In this document: one piece after another, positions 6,624 to 15,256 of the stretch
Position numbering within the stretch: position 1 is the stretch's first letter
How the letters are laid out: every line of letters begins with the position of its first letter
Position numbers and translations under genes: made by a program
Assembly: GCA_900539345.1 (NCBI GenBank)
Contig: UQBS01000011.1
Coordinates: 1 to 56,045 of the forward strand
Source: an uncultured Coriobacteriaceae bacterium
GTDB taxonomy: Bacteria; Actinomycetota; Coriobacteriia; Coriobacteriales; UMGS124
Reading direction: 5' to 3'
Length of the DNA stretch: 56,045 nucleotides
The notes under the pieces: model-generated
Database searches by the model: none
What the model was told of the DNA's origin: nothing
Seen by the model: only the letters and a program-made list of their open reading frames with translations

Positions 6624-9413
6624 CTAGTTTCCGCCCAAAGTTTCGACAGCCACCTGAAGCACATCACCTGCAAGCGCAGTGGCGGTGTGCTCGGCATCGT
6701 TCTCGATGACGATGGCGATGGCCGCGACCGGGTTCTCATAAGGCGCAAAGCCGATGAACCAGGCGTTGGGATTGGAGTTGCCCGTCTCGGCCGTGCCTGT
6801 CTTGCCGGCGACGTCCACGCCGGCAATAGAGGCGGCCGTGCCGGTGCCCTCTTCCACGGTGGAAAGCATGGCGCTGCCTACAAGCGAAGCGGTGTTTGCG
6901 CTGCAGGCCTGGCCGAGGGTGCGAGGCTTGGTTGACTTGAGCACCGCGCCCGTTGAGTCGGTCGTCGCCTTGACTACATGCGGTTCCATGAGGATGCCGC
7001 CGTTTGCGATCGCGCAGGCCGTGAGGGCGTTCTGCACGATGGTGGTCTGAGGGCCGGCGGGGCTTGCGTGCTCGCCCACCGGTTGGCCCGCTCCTGCCCA
7101 GGCCGTTTCCCACTGCGTCATCTCGGAGGGCTCGGGCATGAGGGAGGCCTCGCAGGCGAAGTCGGCTCCCAGCTTGATGCCGTAGCCGAACGCCTTGGCC
7201 TGGCTCACGAGGGCCTGTGCTCCCAGAAGGTCGGCAACCTGGGCGAACGCCGTGTTGCTCGAGTAGGCGAAGGCCTCCCTGAGCGTGATGTCGCCGAGCT
7301 CCTCGTCGTTGTGGTTCGTGACCACGCCGCCGCCGATCTCAAGGCTGGCCGGAGCCGACACGACGGTGTCGAGCGACATGGCGCCGGTGTCGAGCGCGCC
7401 CGTCAGCGTGATGGTCTTAAACGTGGAGCCGGGCGTGTAGAGCGCCTGGGTCGTGCGGTCGAAGAGGGGTGCGTTGGCGGCGTCAGACGAGCCGCCCAAC
7501 AGGTCGGAAAGCTGGTCGTTGGAGTAGGTGGGTGCAGACGCCTGTGCGAGAATCGCGCCTGTGGAGGGGTCCATGACGACGACGCCTCCCACGCGGCCCT
7601 GCAGCACCTCTTCGGCGGCGGACTGAATGCGCGAGTTGATGGTGAGCACCACGTCGCCGCCCGCCTTTGTCACGCCGAGGAACGAGTCGAACAGGTCCTG
7701 CCAGGTCGTATAGCTCTGCGAGCCGGCAAGAACGTCGTCGTAGACGGACTCGATGCCCGTGGAGCCGTAAACCGCGCTTGCATAGCCCACCGTGTGCGAG
7801 GCGAGCGTTCCCTGCGGGTAGGTACGCACGTAGGTGCCGTTGTCCTGCAGCACGCTCTCGGCCAGGGTGACACCGTCGCTTGTGAGGATGCTGCCGCGGC
7901 GCACCTTGGACGCCTTGGTCGAGACGTGGTTGTTTGACGGGAGCATGCGGATTTCTTCGGCCTTGAAGATCTGCAGGTACGCCAGGCGCGCGATGAGGGT
8001 GGCGTCAAGTGCGCAGAAGAATCCGGTGAGAACGGTGAGGCGGCGAGAAAGCGCGATGCGTCCAAGCACGCCCGATTCGGGAGTCTCCAGGTGCGAGCCG
8101 AAGACCTTGCCGGAGACGCCGGCGCCCTCGACCTCGGCCTGCTCTCCCGTGCCCTCATGGCCGCAGCGCAAAAGGAAGCCGACGGCGATGAAGCTTGCAA
8201 GCAGGGACGTGCCGCCCTGGCTCATGAAGGGCAGCGTGACGCCCGTGAGCGGGATGAGACCCATGACGCCGCCCGCGATGAGGAACGCCTGCAGGGCGAT
8301 GGAGGTGGTGAGGCCCACCGCCATGAAGGCGGCGAGGTCGGAGCGTGCGCGGGCCGCCGTGAGCAGGCCGCGCACGGCAAGCAGGACGAACAGGAGGATG
8401 ACGGCAGCCGCGCCCAGAAGGCCCATCTCCTCGGCGATGGCGGAGAAGATGAAGTCGCTCTCCACGACGGGGATCATCGTGGCCATTCCCTGACCGATGC
8501 CTGTGCCCATGAGGTTGCCGTCGGCAATGGAGTAGAGCGACTGGGCAATCTGCCAGCTAGAGCCCGTGGGGTCGCAGAACGGGTCGAGCCAGATCTGCAC
8601 GCGGGTGCGCACGTGGGCGAAGAACTTGTACGAGAGCACGGCGCCAATGCCGAGCAGGCCCGCGCTCACGATGGGGTAGAACCAGCGTCCTGTTGCCGTG
8701 TAGAGCATGACGACGAAGACGCCGAAGAAAAGCACGGCACTTCCCAGGTCGCGCTCCCACACGACGATTGCCAGGCTCACGAGCCACACGACGAGCATAG
8801 GCAGCAGCATGCGCAGACGCGGGATGGCCAGAGGCCCCACGTGATGGACTGCCACGCTCATGAGCTCGCGGTTCTCCGACAAGAAGCTGGCAAGGAAGAT
8901 GACGATGAGAATCTTGGCAAGCTCGCCGGGCTGGAAGCTCACAACGCCGGGAATCTCGATCCACAGCTTGGAGCCGTAGTGCTCGGTGCCGATGAAGATG
9001 GGCAGGACCAGAAGGATCAGGCCCACGGCGCCCAGGCTGTACTTGTAGCGGGCAAGCGACTCGAGGTTGCGTACCCCAAAAAGCACGCCGATCATGGCGG
9101 CTATGGAGATGAACAGCCATATGACCTGCTTGATGGCAAGGTCGGGCGCAAGGCGCGTCACAAACGTGATGCCTATGCCTGCCAGCACAAAGACGATGGG
9201 CAAGATGGCGGCGTCGGCGTTGGGCGCCGTGATGCGCACGGCGATGTGCGCCACGACAAACGCCACGGCAAGGCCGATGGGCACGACGAGCGTGCCGAGT
9301 CCGAGCTGGTCGCCGGCCTGCAGCACGTAGAGCGCGTACAGTATGAAGATGGGTATGGCTCCTGTTATGAGCAGGAGCAGCTCGGTGGTGCGTCGTTGCG
9401 ACATGGGCCTCAC
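6624..9413 (-). CDS. RodA/FtsW-type glycosyltransferase fused to class B penicillin-binding protein
   Basis: One 929-aa chain joins the two enzymes that polymerise and cross-link peptidoglycan. Residues about 10-430 are a SEDS polytopic membrane domain with the WERDLGSA motif (catalytic Asp222) and PFMSQGGTS. A hydrophilic linker and a further TM helix (about 462-486) lead to a transpeptidase domain with STFK (Ser663/Lys666), SSN (718-720) and KTG (871-873), so both halves look active. No stop codon or restart separates them. In Mycobacterium and Bacillus these are two proteins (RodA and PBP). The GTG at 9413 overlaps the upstream stop (GTGA); an ATG three codons later is an alternative. Flanked by PP2C and PASTA-kinase genes. 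Confidence 0.93.
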   Translation of the reverse strand: MRPMSQRRTTELLLLITGAIPIFILYALYVLQAGDQLGLGTLVVPIGLAVAFVVAHIAVRITAPNADAAILPIVFVLAGIGITFVTRLAPDLAIKQVIWLFISIAAMIGVLFGVRNLESLARYKYSLGAVGLILLVLPIFIGTEHYGSKLWIEIPGVVSFQPGELAKILIVIFLASFLSENRELMSVAVHHVGPLAIPRLRMLLPMLVVWLVSLAIVVWERDLGSAVLFFGVFVVMLYTATGRWFYPIVSAGLLGIGAVLSYKFFAHVRTRVQIWLDPFCDPTGSSWQIAQSLYSIADGNLMGTGIGQGMATMIPVVESDFIFSAIAEEMGLLGAAAVILLFVLLAVRGLLTAARARSDLAAFMAVGLTTSIALQAFLIAGGVMGLIPLTGVTLPFMSQGGTSLLASFIAVGFLLRCGHEGTGEQAEVEGAGVSGKVFGSHLETPESGVLGRIALSRRLTVLTGFFCALDATLIARLAYLQIFKAEEIRMLPSNNHVSTKASKVRRGSILTSDGVTLAESVLQDNGTYVRTYPQGTLASHTVGYASAVYGSTGIESVYDDVLAGSQSYTTWQDLFDSFLGVTKAGGDVVLTINSRIQSAAEEVLQGRVGGVVVMDPSTGAILAQASAPTYSNDQLSDLLGGSSDAANAPLFDRTTQALYTPGSTFKTITLTGALDTGAMSLDTVVSAPASLEIGGGVVTNHNDEELGDITLREAFAYSSNTAFAQVADLLGAQALVSQAKAFGYGIKLGADFACEASLMPEPSEMTQWETAWAGAGQPVGEHASPAGPQTTIVQNALTACAIANGGILMEPHVVKATTDSTGAVLKSTKPRTLGQACSANTASLVGSAMLSTVEEGTGTAASIAGVDVAGKTGTAETGNSNPNAWFIGFAPYENPVAAIAIVIENDAEHTATALAGDVLQVAVETLGGN

Positions 9414-11074
9414 GCGCCTTCAGGCGAGGCGGGCTGGTCTTGCTCGGTGCTGCCTGCCTGGGTGCCTTCTGTCTTGGGGGCCTTGGCTTGCTTGCCGTTC
9501 TGTTCCTCGCTGGCACGCTCGATCTGGGAGCGGTAGTCCTCGATGACGTCGCGCGCCTCCTGCTCGCTGCCGAAGGTCATGCCCGCTTCGAGTCGCTTGC
9601 TCACCGAGTCGCTGAGCTTGGAGGTCTCCACGGTTGTGACCTCGATGGTCTCATCGAGACCAAGGCTCGAGGGCAGGCCGGCGACGCCGCGATGCAGCGT
9701 CACATATCCGTTGTAGTCGGTGAGGTACCAGGAGTTTTGCGCTGTGACCACCAGGACGGCAAACACGATGGCCGCGATGGCGATCGCAATGGCGCTCGCG
9801 AGGCCCAAGTTGCGCAGGCGGGCCTTGAACGCCTTGTCTGCCACGCCGTCGTTTTTGACGTCGATGACGATGCACGTGACGTTGTCGCTGCCGCCTTCGG
9901 CAAGCGCGGCGTCAACGAGGGCGTCGGCGCAGGTCTGCGGAGTGGCGCACGACATGAGCGTCTCTTCGATCACGCCGTCGGTCACCATCGAGGAGAGGCC
10001 GTCGCTGCACAGAAGCACCCTGTCTCCCTTGGAGACGTCGATGCTGAAGTGGTCGGCGTGCATCTTGGGGTCGTTGCCCAGGGCGCGCGTGATGACGGAG
10101 CGGTTGGGGTGGATGCGCGCCTCTTCGGGCGTGATCTGCCCGGCGGCCACGAGCTCCTCAACGTAAGAGTGGTCGTGGGTCACGCGCATGAGTTTGCCCT
10201 TGTGCAGCAGGTAGCAGCGAGAATCGCCCACATGGGCCACGGCCATGGTCGAGCCGTCGATGACGACGGCGGTGCAGGTGGTGCCCATGCCGGGCCTTCC
10301 GGTGCCCTTCGAGGGCCCTTCGATGACGGCTTGGTTGGCGGCCTCGATGGCGGCGGCCAAGGCGGAGTCGTCGGCTGTGGAGGGCGCCGTCTCAGCAAGG
10401 CGCGACACGGCGATGGTGCTCGCCACCTCGCCCGCCTCGTGGCCGCCCATGCCGTCGGCTACGGCGAAGAGCGGGAAGTGCACGACGAAGGAGTCCTCGT
10501 TGTGCTCGCGCACGAGGCCCACGTCGGAGCGCGAACCCCAGGCAAGCGTGCCCGTGCGCTTTGCGGTGCCCGAGATGCGGTCGCTGGCAGGCTTGGGTTG
10601 GGCGGGCTGTTCCTGAACGGGGGCGAAGGGCATGGTCTGCCCCGCATCGCCGGAGTTCATGAGGGCGGCGAGCTCGATCTTGTCGATCTCGACCGTTGCC
10701 TGCGGGTCATCTGCCTGAGCGGCGCCCTGCGGCGCATCGGTCGTGCCCGCGCTTGCGTTGGCTGCCCCGGTTTGTTCGTGCGGGTCGTCCTCGGGGTCGT
10801 CGTCCAGGTTGAGGGGAGCGGCGTTCGGGTCGATGTGGGGGTCCTCCACGCTCTGGGCGCCCTCGTCATCGATGAGGTTCGCCATGGCCGCGCTCGCGTC
10901 GGCGGCTGCGTCCTCGGGCTCCTCTTCGGCTTGCTGGGTGTCAGCGGTGGGGGAGGCTGGTGCGTTTGTTTCGCCCACCTCCGCAGTTTCGCTGACAATA
11001 TCGGTATCTACCTGGGACGTTGCGTCGATGTGCTCGACGTTTTCGTCCTTCAGGGCATTTTCTTCAGTCATCAT
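9410..11074 (-). CDS. pstP: PP2C-family Ser/Thr phosphatase (PstP/Stp type)
   Basis: A 554-aa membrane-anchored phosphatase that opposes the two kinases of this operon. The first ~180 residues are acidic, Asp/Ala/Glu-rich and probably disordered. The PP2C domain (about 180-420) has VGLVREHNEDSF, ADGMGGHEAGEVAS, VAHVGDSRCYLL, LCSDGLSSMV and GGSDNVTCIVI, which supply the metal-binding aspartates. A TM helix (SAIAIAIAAIVFAVLVV) and a short external domain follow. The ATG at 11074 overlaps the fhaB stop (ATGA). The long acidic N-terminal extension is absent from most family members, where the catalytic domain starts near residue 1. Confidence 0.93.
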   Translation of the reverse strand: MMTEENALKDENVEHIDATSQVDTDIVSETAEVGETNAPASPTADTQQAEEEPEDAAADASAAMANLIDDEGAQSVEDPHIDPNAAPLNLDDDPEDDPHEQTGAANASAGTTDAPQGAAQADDPQATVEIDKIELAALMNSGDAGQTMPFAPVQEQPAQPKPASDRISGTAKRTGTLAWGSRSDVGLVREHNEDSFVVHFPLFAVADGMGGHEAGEVASTIAVSRLAETAPSTADDSALAAAIEAANQAVIEGPSKGTGRPGMGTTCTAVVIDGSTMAVAHVGDSRCYLLHKGKLMRVTHDHSYVEELVAAGQITPEEARIHPNRSVITRALGNDPKMHADHFSIDVSKGDRVLLCSDGLSSMVTDGVIEETLMSCATPQTCADALVDAALAEGGSDNVTCIVIDVKNDGVADKAFKARLRNLGLASAIAIAIAAIVFAVLVVTAQNSWYLTDYNGYVTLHRGVAGLPSSLGLDETIEVTTVETSKLSDSVSKRLEAGMTFGSEQEARDVIEDYRSQIERASEEQNGKQAKAPKTEGTQAGSTEQDQPASPEGA

Positions 11075-11484
11075 TGGCGCGTCACCCTCATCGAAACGTC
11101 GCCTATCTGCACCATGTCGCCGTCGTGCAGTACGACGGTGCCGGCAATCGGGCGGTTATTGACGCTTGTACCGTTCATGCTGCCCAGGTCTTCAACGACG
11201 AGCGCCGGCCCCTGGATGGAGAAGCGTGCGTGCTTGCCGCTGACATAGATGCCGGGCAGGACGATGTCGGCGCCGGGGGAGCGGCCCACGATGACCGGTC
11301 CCAAGATGTCGACATGCGTGCCACGGATGCCCAGGGGGGCGTCGACGACGTCGACCGACCAGACGGCGGCATCGCTCTTCTGTCCTTTGACCAGGCCGAC
11401 GCCCGTCTTCATGATGCAGAAGAGGAAGATGAAGAGCGCGACGACAAGCAGCACGCGCCCGATGAAGAGAACCACGGCAGGCAT
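11071..11484 (-). CDS. fhaB: FHA-domain protein with N-terminal membrane anchor (FhaB type)
   Basis: A 137-aa protein with one N-terminal TM helix (VVLFIGRVLLVVALFIFLF) and a C-terminal FHA phosphothreonine-binding domain (about 60-135), marked by VGRSPGADIVLPGIYVSGKHAR and LGSMNGTSVNN. In mycobacteria the equivalent FhaB/FipA brings kinase substrates to the division site. It starts two bases after the fhaA stop and overlaps pstP by four bases. Confidence 0.88.
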   Translation of the reverse strand: MPAVVLFIGRVLLVVALFIFLFCIMKTGVGLVKGQKSDAAVWSVDVVDAPLGIRGTHVDILGPVIVGRSPGADIVLPGIYVSGKHARFSIQGPALVVEDLGSMNGTSVNNRPIAGTVVLHDGDMVQIGDVSMRVTRQ

Positions 11485-11486
11485 GG

Positions 11487-12416
11487 TTAGACTTCCTCAA
11501 ACATGAGCGTCACGAGGCCCATCGTGATCGTGTCGCCGTTGGCGAGGTCCTGCTCGCTGACGCGCATGCCGTTGACACGCGTGCCGTTGGTGCTGCCGAG
11601 GTCGGCGATGTGCCAGCCTGTGGCGTTGCGGGTGAGCTCGGCGTGGCGGCGGCTGACGTTGGAGTCGCCCAGCACGAGGTCGGCGTGGGCCTCATCGCGG
11701 CCGATGACGGTGCTGTCGCAGGCGATGCGCCAGGTCTTGCCGCTTGCCTTGTCGGTGAGCTGGCAGGCGACGGGTGCGGGGCGGCCGGCGGCGGGCACGG
11801 GTGCGGGCGCGGCCCCGGGCATGGCGACGGGTTCGGGCGCCGCCTGGCGCGGGGCGGCCATGCCTGCGGGCTGGTTTGCGCCGGGCAGGGGCTGGACGGG
11901 AGGCAGCGGGGCTGCCATGGGGTCGGGCATGCCGGGCATCGGTGCCGCTGCGGCCTGGCGCTGCTGGTTGGCGCGGCCCTGCGGCATCATGCCTCCCGAC
12001 TTCGCGCGTCCGCGCAGGTAGTCGCTCTCCTCGGCGCGCACCTGCTCAAGCACGTCGGGGGAGACGATCTCGGCGATGACCTCCATCTTGCCAGGCTTGA
12101 TGTCGCCCACGGGGATGAAGCGCACCGTGGGGTTTGCCGTGAGGGCCAGGCCGGCGTTTTGGGCCTCGTGCGCCAGGAAGTCGACGAGCTCGTCGGTGAC
12201 CTGCTGATAAAGCGGGCCGATGAGGGCGTCGTCGGAGGGGCTGACGAGGATGGTGTAGAGCGTGGGGGCAACCTGCCTGCCGTCGAGCTTGGCCGAGCAG
12301 CTCTTCATCTCACGCACCGCGGTCTTCGCGAGTTTCTTGAACGGGAAGGGAGCCATGGTGTTGCCGCGCTCAAAGATCTGCTGCATGCGGCCTTCGAAAA
12401 TGTCAAAAAGGTTCAT
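11487..12416 (-). CDS. fhaA: DUF3662/FHA-domain protein (FhaA type)
   Basis: A 309-aa cytoplasmic protein. The N-terminal ~130 residues (MNLFDIFEGRMQQIFERG...) match the DUF3662 region of mycobacterial FhaA. A Pro/Ala/Met-rich linker (about 145-215) leads to a C-terminal FHA domain with IGRDEAHADLVLGDSNVSRRHAEL and LGSTNGTRVNG, including the Arg, Ser, His and Asn positions that bind phosphothreonine. It probably links kinase output to the lipid II flippase and division apparatus, as in mycobacteria (inference). Confidence 0.92.
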   Translation of the reverse strand: MNLFDIFEGRMQQIFERGNTMAPFPFKKLAKTAVREMKSCSAKLDGRQVAPTLYTILVSPSDDALIGPLYQQVTDELVDFLAHEAQNAGLALTANPTVRFIPVGDIKPGKMEVIAEIVSPDVLEQVRAEESDYLRGRAKSGGMMPQGRANQQRQAAAAPMPGMPDPMAAPLPPVQPLPGANQPAGMAAPRQAAPEPVAMPGAAPAPVPAAGRPAPVACQLTDKASGKTWRIACDSTVIGRDEAHADLVLGDSNVSRRHAELTRNATGWHIADLGSTNGTRVNGMRVSEQDLANGDTITMGLVTLMFEEV

Positions 12417-12431
12417 TGGGGCACCTTTCCT

Positions 12432-14237
12432 TTACGGGACGTTCGTTGCCGGGGCGTCGGTGCATTCGAGGTCGGACTCGAGGTGCGCCGAGCTGCCAAA
12501 GGCAAGGATAAGCAATGCGACAAGTATAGTAGACCCGAGGACACAGGCCAGCTCCCCCTGGGGAAGGCTTGTCCATACACCCTCATTTTCCATACGGGCA
12601 CAACCCAGTTGAACTGCCAGGATGATGAAAGTTGCAAGCAGTGTGGAGAGGTAGCAGCGCACTTTCGTGCCGTCGTGTCCGATGGCCGACTGGGCCGCAC
12701 AGGCCAAGGTCCAGGCTCCAGCCGTGAGGAGGAAGGCGATGCCAGGCGGGTTCTGTGCCAATGCCGCCAGGCATGCCTGCGTAAGACAGCCCAGGGCCGC
12801 GCTGGCCGCGGCGGGACCGGGCGGAAGAAGGTAGCCGCAAACGAGAGGCGCGATAGGCACGGGCATGGTCGGCGACAGGCACGACAAGAACGTGCCCGCG
12901 GTCTTGAGCGGTTGGGTTCGGCCGACCCACACCCACCAGAGAATCGCCGCGACCAGCAGCGCCGCGCCAAGCGGGATGTGGCCGGCGGCTATGCAGGCAA
13001 GCGCTGTACACACGGGTGCTGCGAAGCTTCCTATCTGGGGGGCGAGAAGGCCCAGCGCTGCGGTGACGAAGAATGCCGCGATGCACGCCTGCGTGCCCGT
13101 CTGCCCGGTTGCGGCCCAGAGCGCCAAGGTGACGATTGCGGCGGGGCAGAGCGCTCCTGTCAGACGGAGCACGAGCCGTGCCGTGCGCGCGCCTGCCACG
13201 CCAAGAATGCCCGAATCGGGGTCGAACGACCTGGTGGGGGCTGCCATGGGGGGAGTCTCGTTGTCGGGAGCGGCCTCGGCTGGCTGCGAGTCGTCGAGCA
13301 CGTCGCGCACAAGTCCGGCCAGGCTTCGGCGGCCCTGTCGGGGCCTGCCGAGTGCCGGCAGGATCTGTGCGGCGAACTCGGCGGCGCTGGGGGTGCGGGC
13401 GTCGGGATTGGGCTCGAGGGCGTCGAGCAGGGCGTCGGCCGCGCGCACGTCGATGGAGTCGCTCAGCGCGCAAGGGTCGGGGGCGCCTGCCAGTACGAGC
13501 TCTCGGCTGCGGGCGAGTGTGTCGGCGTTGAAGGGAGAGAAGCCGCACAGGGCCTCGTACATCACCGCGGCAAAGGCAAACACGTCGGTGCGCACATCCA
13601 CCTCGCCGCCTTCTGCTTGCTCGGGGGGCATGTATCCGACTGTGCCGCCGCGTGCCCCGGAGTAGCCGGTCATGCTTGACAGCGTGGCCATGCCGAAGTC
13701 GGCGAGCTTCACGCGGCCCGACATGTCCACCATGATGTTGTCGGGCTTGATGTCGAGGTGCAGCACGCCGTTGTCGTGGGCGAACTCGAGTGCGTCGCAC
13801 ACGCCCTCCACTACGGCGGCCGCCTCGTCGGCGGTGAGCAGGCCGTCTTCGGTGGCGTCGAGCAGCTCGGCGAGGCTTGCGCCCTCAACATATTCCATGA
13901 TGATGTAGGCGTGCTCGTCGTCGTTGTCGAACTCGATCATCTGGACGATGTTGGGGTGGGGCAGCATGCTGGCGGTGCGCGTCTCGTCAAGCGCCGCCCG
14001 CAGCAAGGCGCTGCGCCGGGCGTCGCTGAGATAGTCTGGCACGCCTTCGACGAGGGAACCTTGCGGCGCCTGAGGCTTGAGGCGAATCGACTTGATGGCC
14101 ACGCGGCGCATGAGGCGAGGGTCCCAACATACATAGACGGTGCCGAAACCGCCCTCGCCACGCGTTTCGAGCACGCGGTAGCGGCCCAGCAGGAGCTGCT
14201 CGGCCAGGGCCTGTGCATCGGTGGTGGGCAAGGGCAT
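12432..14237 (-). CDS. Ser/Thr protein kinase with polytopic C-terminal membrane domain
   Basis: About 601 aa. The kinase domain (about 15-270) has GEGGFGTVYVCW, VAIKSI, HLDIKPDN, DFG in LADFGMAT and GYMPPEQAEGG. The catalytic loop reads HLD where most family members have HRD, so it is not an RD-type kinase. The C-terminal ~270 residues form several hydrophobic helices and carry no PASTA repeats. First gene of the operon, in the role PknA plays in mycobacteria, although pknA there sits next to pknB. The start is uncertain: AAGGAGG directly abuts the ATG at 14237, whereas a TTG two codons on (14231) has ideal spacing. The far upstream ATG at 14297 is less likely. Confidence 0.88.
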   Translation of the reverse strand: MPLPTTDAQALAEQLLLGRYRVLETRGEGGFGTVYVCWDPRLMRRVAIKSIRLKPQAPQGSLVEGVPDYLSDARRSALLRAALDETRTASMLPHPNIVQMIEFDNDDEHAYIIMEYVEGASLAELLDATEDGLLTADEAAAVVEGVCDALEFAHDNGVLHLDIKPDNIMVDMSGRVKLADFGMATLSSMTGYSGARGGTVGYMPPEQAEGGEVDVRTDVFAFAAVMYEALCGFSPFNADTLARSRELVLAGAPDPCALSDSIDVRAADALLDALEPNPDARTPSAAEFAAQILPALGRPRQGRRSLAGLVRDVLDDSQPAEAAPDNETPPMAAPTRSFDPDSGILGVAGARTARLVLRLTGALCPAAIVTLALWAATGQTGTQACIAAFFVTAALGLLAPQIGSFAAPVCTALACIAAGHIPLGAALLVAAILWWVWVGRTQPLKTAGTFLSCLSPTMPVPIAPLVCGYLLPPGPAAASAALGCLTQACLAALAQNPPGIAFLLTAGAWTLACAAQSAIGHDGTKVRCYLSTLLATFIILAVQLGCARMENEGVWTSLPQGELACVLGSTILVALLILAFGSSAHLESDLECTDAPATNVP

Positions 14238-14420
14238 CCTCCTTGGGTGGTGTGAGCGGTTGGGGGCGCGACGCCATATGGTCCGCGCGATAACCATCTA
14301 TTGTACCCGCTGAGCGTGTGCTCCCGGTGACGTGGCCCCTGCTCCTCCCCTTGGTGCCGCGTCTTGGGTAGGATGGTGGTGTCGAACATTTACATTCAGA
14401 GGCACGAGGGGAATCCACCC

Positions 14421-14774
14421 ATGGTGTACCGCATACTCAAGATCATCAACCGCATCCTCTTCGGTCTCATGACCCTGGCCTTCTTGGTGTGCCTGGCCTA
14501 CACGCTCACGGCCCCTGTGGTGCAGGCGAGCATGCAGCAGGCCCAGCAGTCGGCCGAGCAAATCGCCGCAACGGCCACCGACGCCATCCAGGCCGAGCTC
14601 ACGCGGCAGACCGACGACGCGCTCAGCGGGGTGCGCGCGTCTCTCGATGGGGCGGCGCAGGCGCTTGCGGGTGTCTGGGCGACCTTCACCGCACCTGACG
14701 GGACGGTGCAGGGGTCGGCGTTCTCGCTGCCGGGTTCAAGCGACCAGCCGACGTACTCGGGCCTGGCGTCGTAG
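14421..14774 (+). CDS. Small single-pass membrane protein, unknown function
   Basis: A 117-aa protein, not recognised. Residues about 9-31 (INRILFGLMTLAFLVCLAYTL) form a TM helix or uncleaved signal. The following ~60 residues are Ala/Gln-rich and probably helical (MQQAQQSAEQIAATATDAIQAELTRQ), and the tail is Gly/Ser/Pro-rich. GAGGGG precedes the ATG at 14421. Divergent from the kinase operon and upstream of the tRNA-Leu gene. Confidence 0.6.
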   Translation: MVYRILKIINRILFGLMTLAFLVCLAYTLTAPVVQASMQQAQQSAEQIAATATDAIQAELTRQTDDALSGVRASLDGAAQALAGVWATFTAPDGTVQGSAFSLPGSSDQPTYSGLAS

Positions 14775-14860
14775 GGGCGGATCGGGCCGCGGTGGGTCGG
14801 GCCCGCGCGGCAGGGCCTCTGTGTGTATTTGTGTGCAAGATGTGAAGTGCTCGATTGTGC

Positions 14861-14890
14861 TTGATTGGATGGGCGGTCATCCTCTATAGT
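14861..14890 (+). promoter_or_regulatory. Promoter of tRNA-Leu
   Basis: TTGATT and TATAGT are separated by 18 bases, with the predicted start a few bases before the mature tRNA at 14901. Confidence 0.65.
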
Positions 14891-14900
14891 TCTTCCTCGC

Positions 14901-14987
14901 GCGGGCGTGGCGGAATTGGCAGACGCGTATGGTTCAGGTCCATATGGCCGCAAGGCCGTGGGGGTTCAAGTCCCTTCGCCCGCACCA
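14901..14987 (+). tRNA. tRNA-Leu (anticodon CAG)
   Basis: An 87-nt class II tRNA. The acceptor GCGGGCG pairs with CGCCCGC, the anticodon loop holds CAG (reads CUG), the variable arm is extended, the T loop is GTTCAAGTC and CCA is encoded. Confidence 0.95.
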
Positions 14988-14997
14988 CTTGAGATTG

Positions 14998-15028
14998 AAG
15001 CCTCGGCCGAAAGGTCGGGGCTTTTTTC
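14998..15028 (+). terminator. Terminator of tRNA-Leu
   Basis: AAGCCTCGGCC pairs with GGTCGGGGCTT around GAAA, followed by a run of T. A second hairpin (TCCAACCTT/AAGGTTGGA, 15036-15058) follows without a T run. Confidence 0.85.
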
Positions 15029-15086
15029 TTTTCTTTCCAACCTTCCTGTAAGGTTGGAGCACGCACATGCTATGATGTGCGCCCAT

Positions 15087-15178
15087 GGAGGGATGGCAGA
15101 GTTGGTTTATTGCAGCGGTCTTGAAAACCGCCGAGCGGCAACCCCGTTCCGAGGGTTCGAATCCCTCTCCCTCCGCCA
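15087..15178 (+). tRNA. tRNA-Ser (anticodon UGA)
   Basis: A 92-nt class II tRNA. Acceptor GGAGGGA/TCCCTCC, anticodon stem GCGGT/ACCGC with TGA in the loop (reads UCA), long variable arm, T loop GTTCGAATC, encoded CCA. Confidence 0.95.
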
Positions 15179-15192
15179 GATTGTTTGAACGA

Positions 15193-15217
15193 AACGGCCC
15201 CGCGCGGGTCGTTTTTT
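15193..15217 (+). terminator. Terminator of tRNA-Ser(UGA)
   Basis: ACGGCCC pairs with GGGTCGT (one G-U) around CGCGC, followed by TTTTTT. It lies only about 40 bases before the rlmI start, so rlmI either has its own promoter or depends on readthrough. Confidence 0.75.
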
Positions 15218-15256
15218 GTATCCGGGGACGTTTTCGAGAAGCTTGAGAGGATCGCC

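Noticed and set aside
4055..6709. 884-codon plus-strand open frame
   Set aside because: It is antisense to the PASTA kinase, has no recognisable domain and arises from GC-rich codon bias.
9440..13679. Two long plus-strand frames (602 and 689 codons)
   Set aside because: They are antisense to pstP, fhaB, fhaA and the leading kinase, all of which have clear motifs.
15036..15058. TCCAACCTT/AAGGTTGGA hairpin as a second tRNA-Leu terminator
   Set aside because: No T run follows. It may be processing-related, but it is not supported as a terminator.
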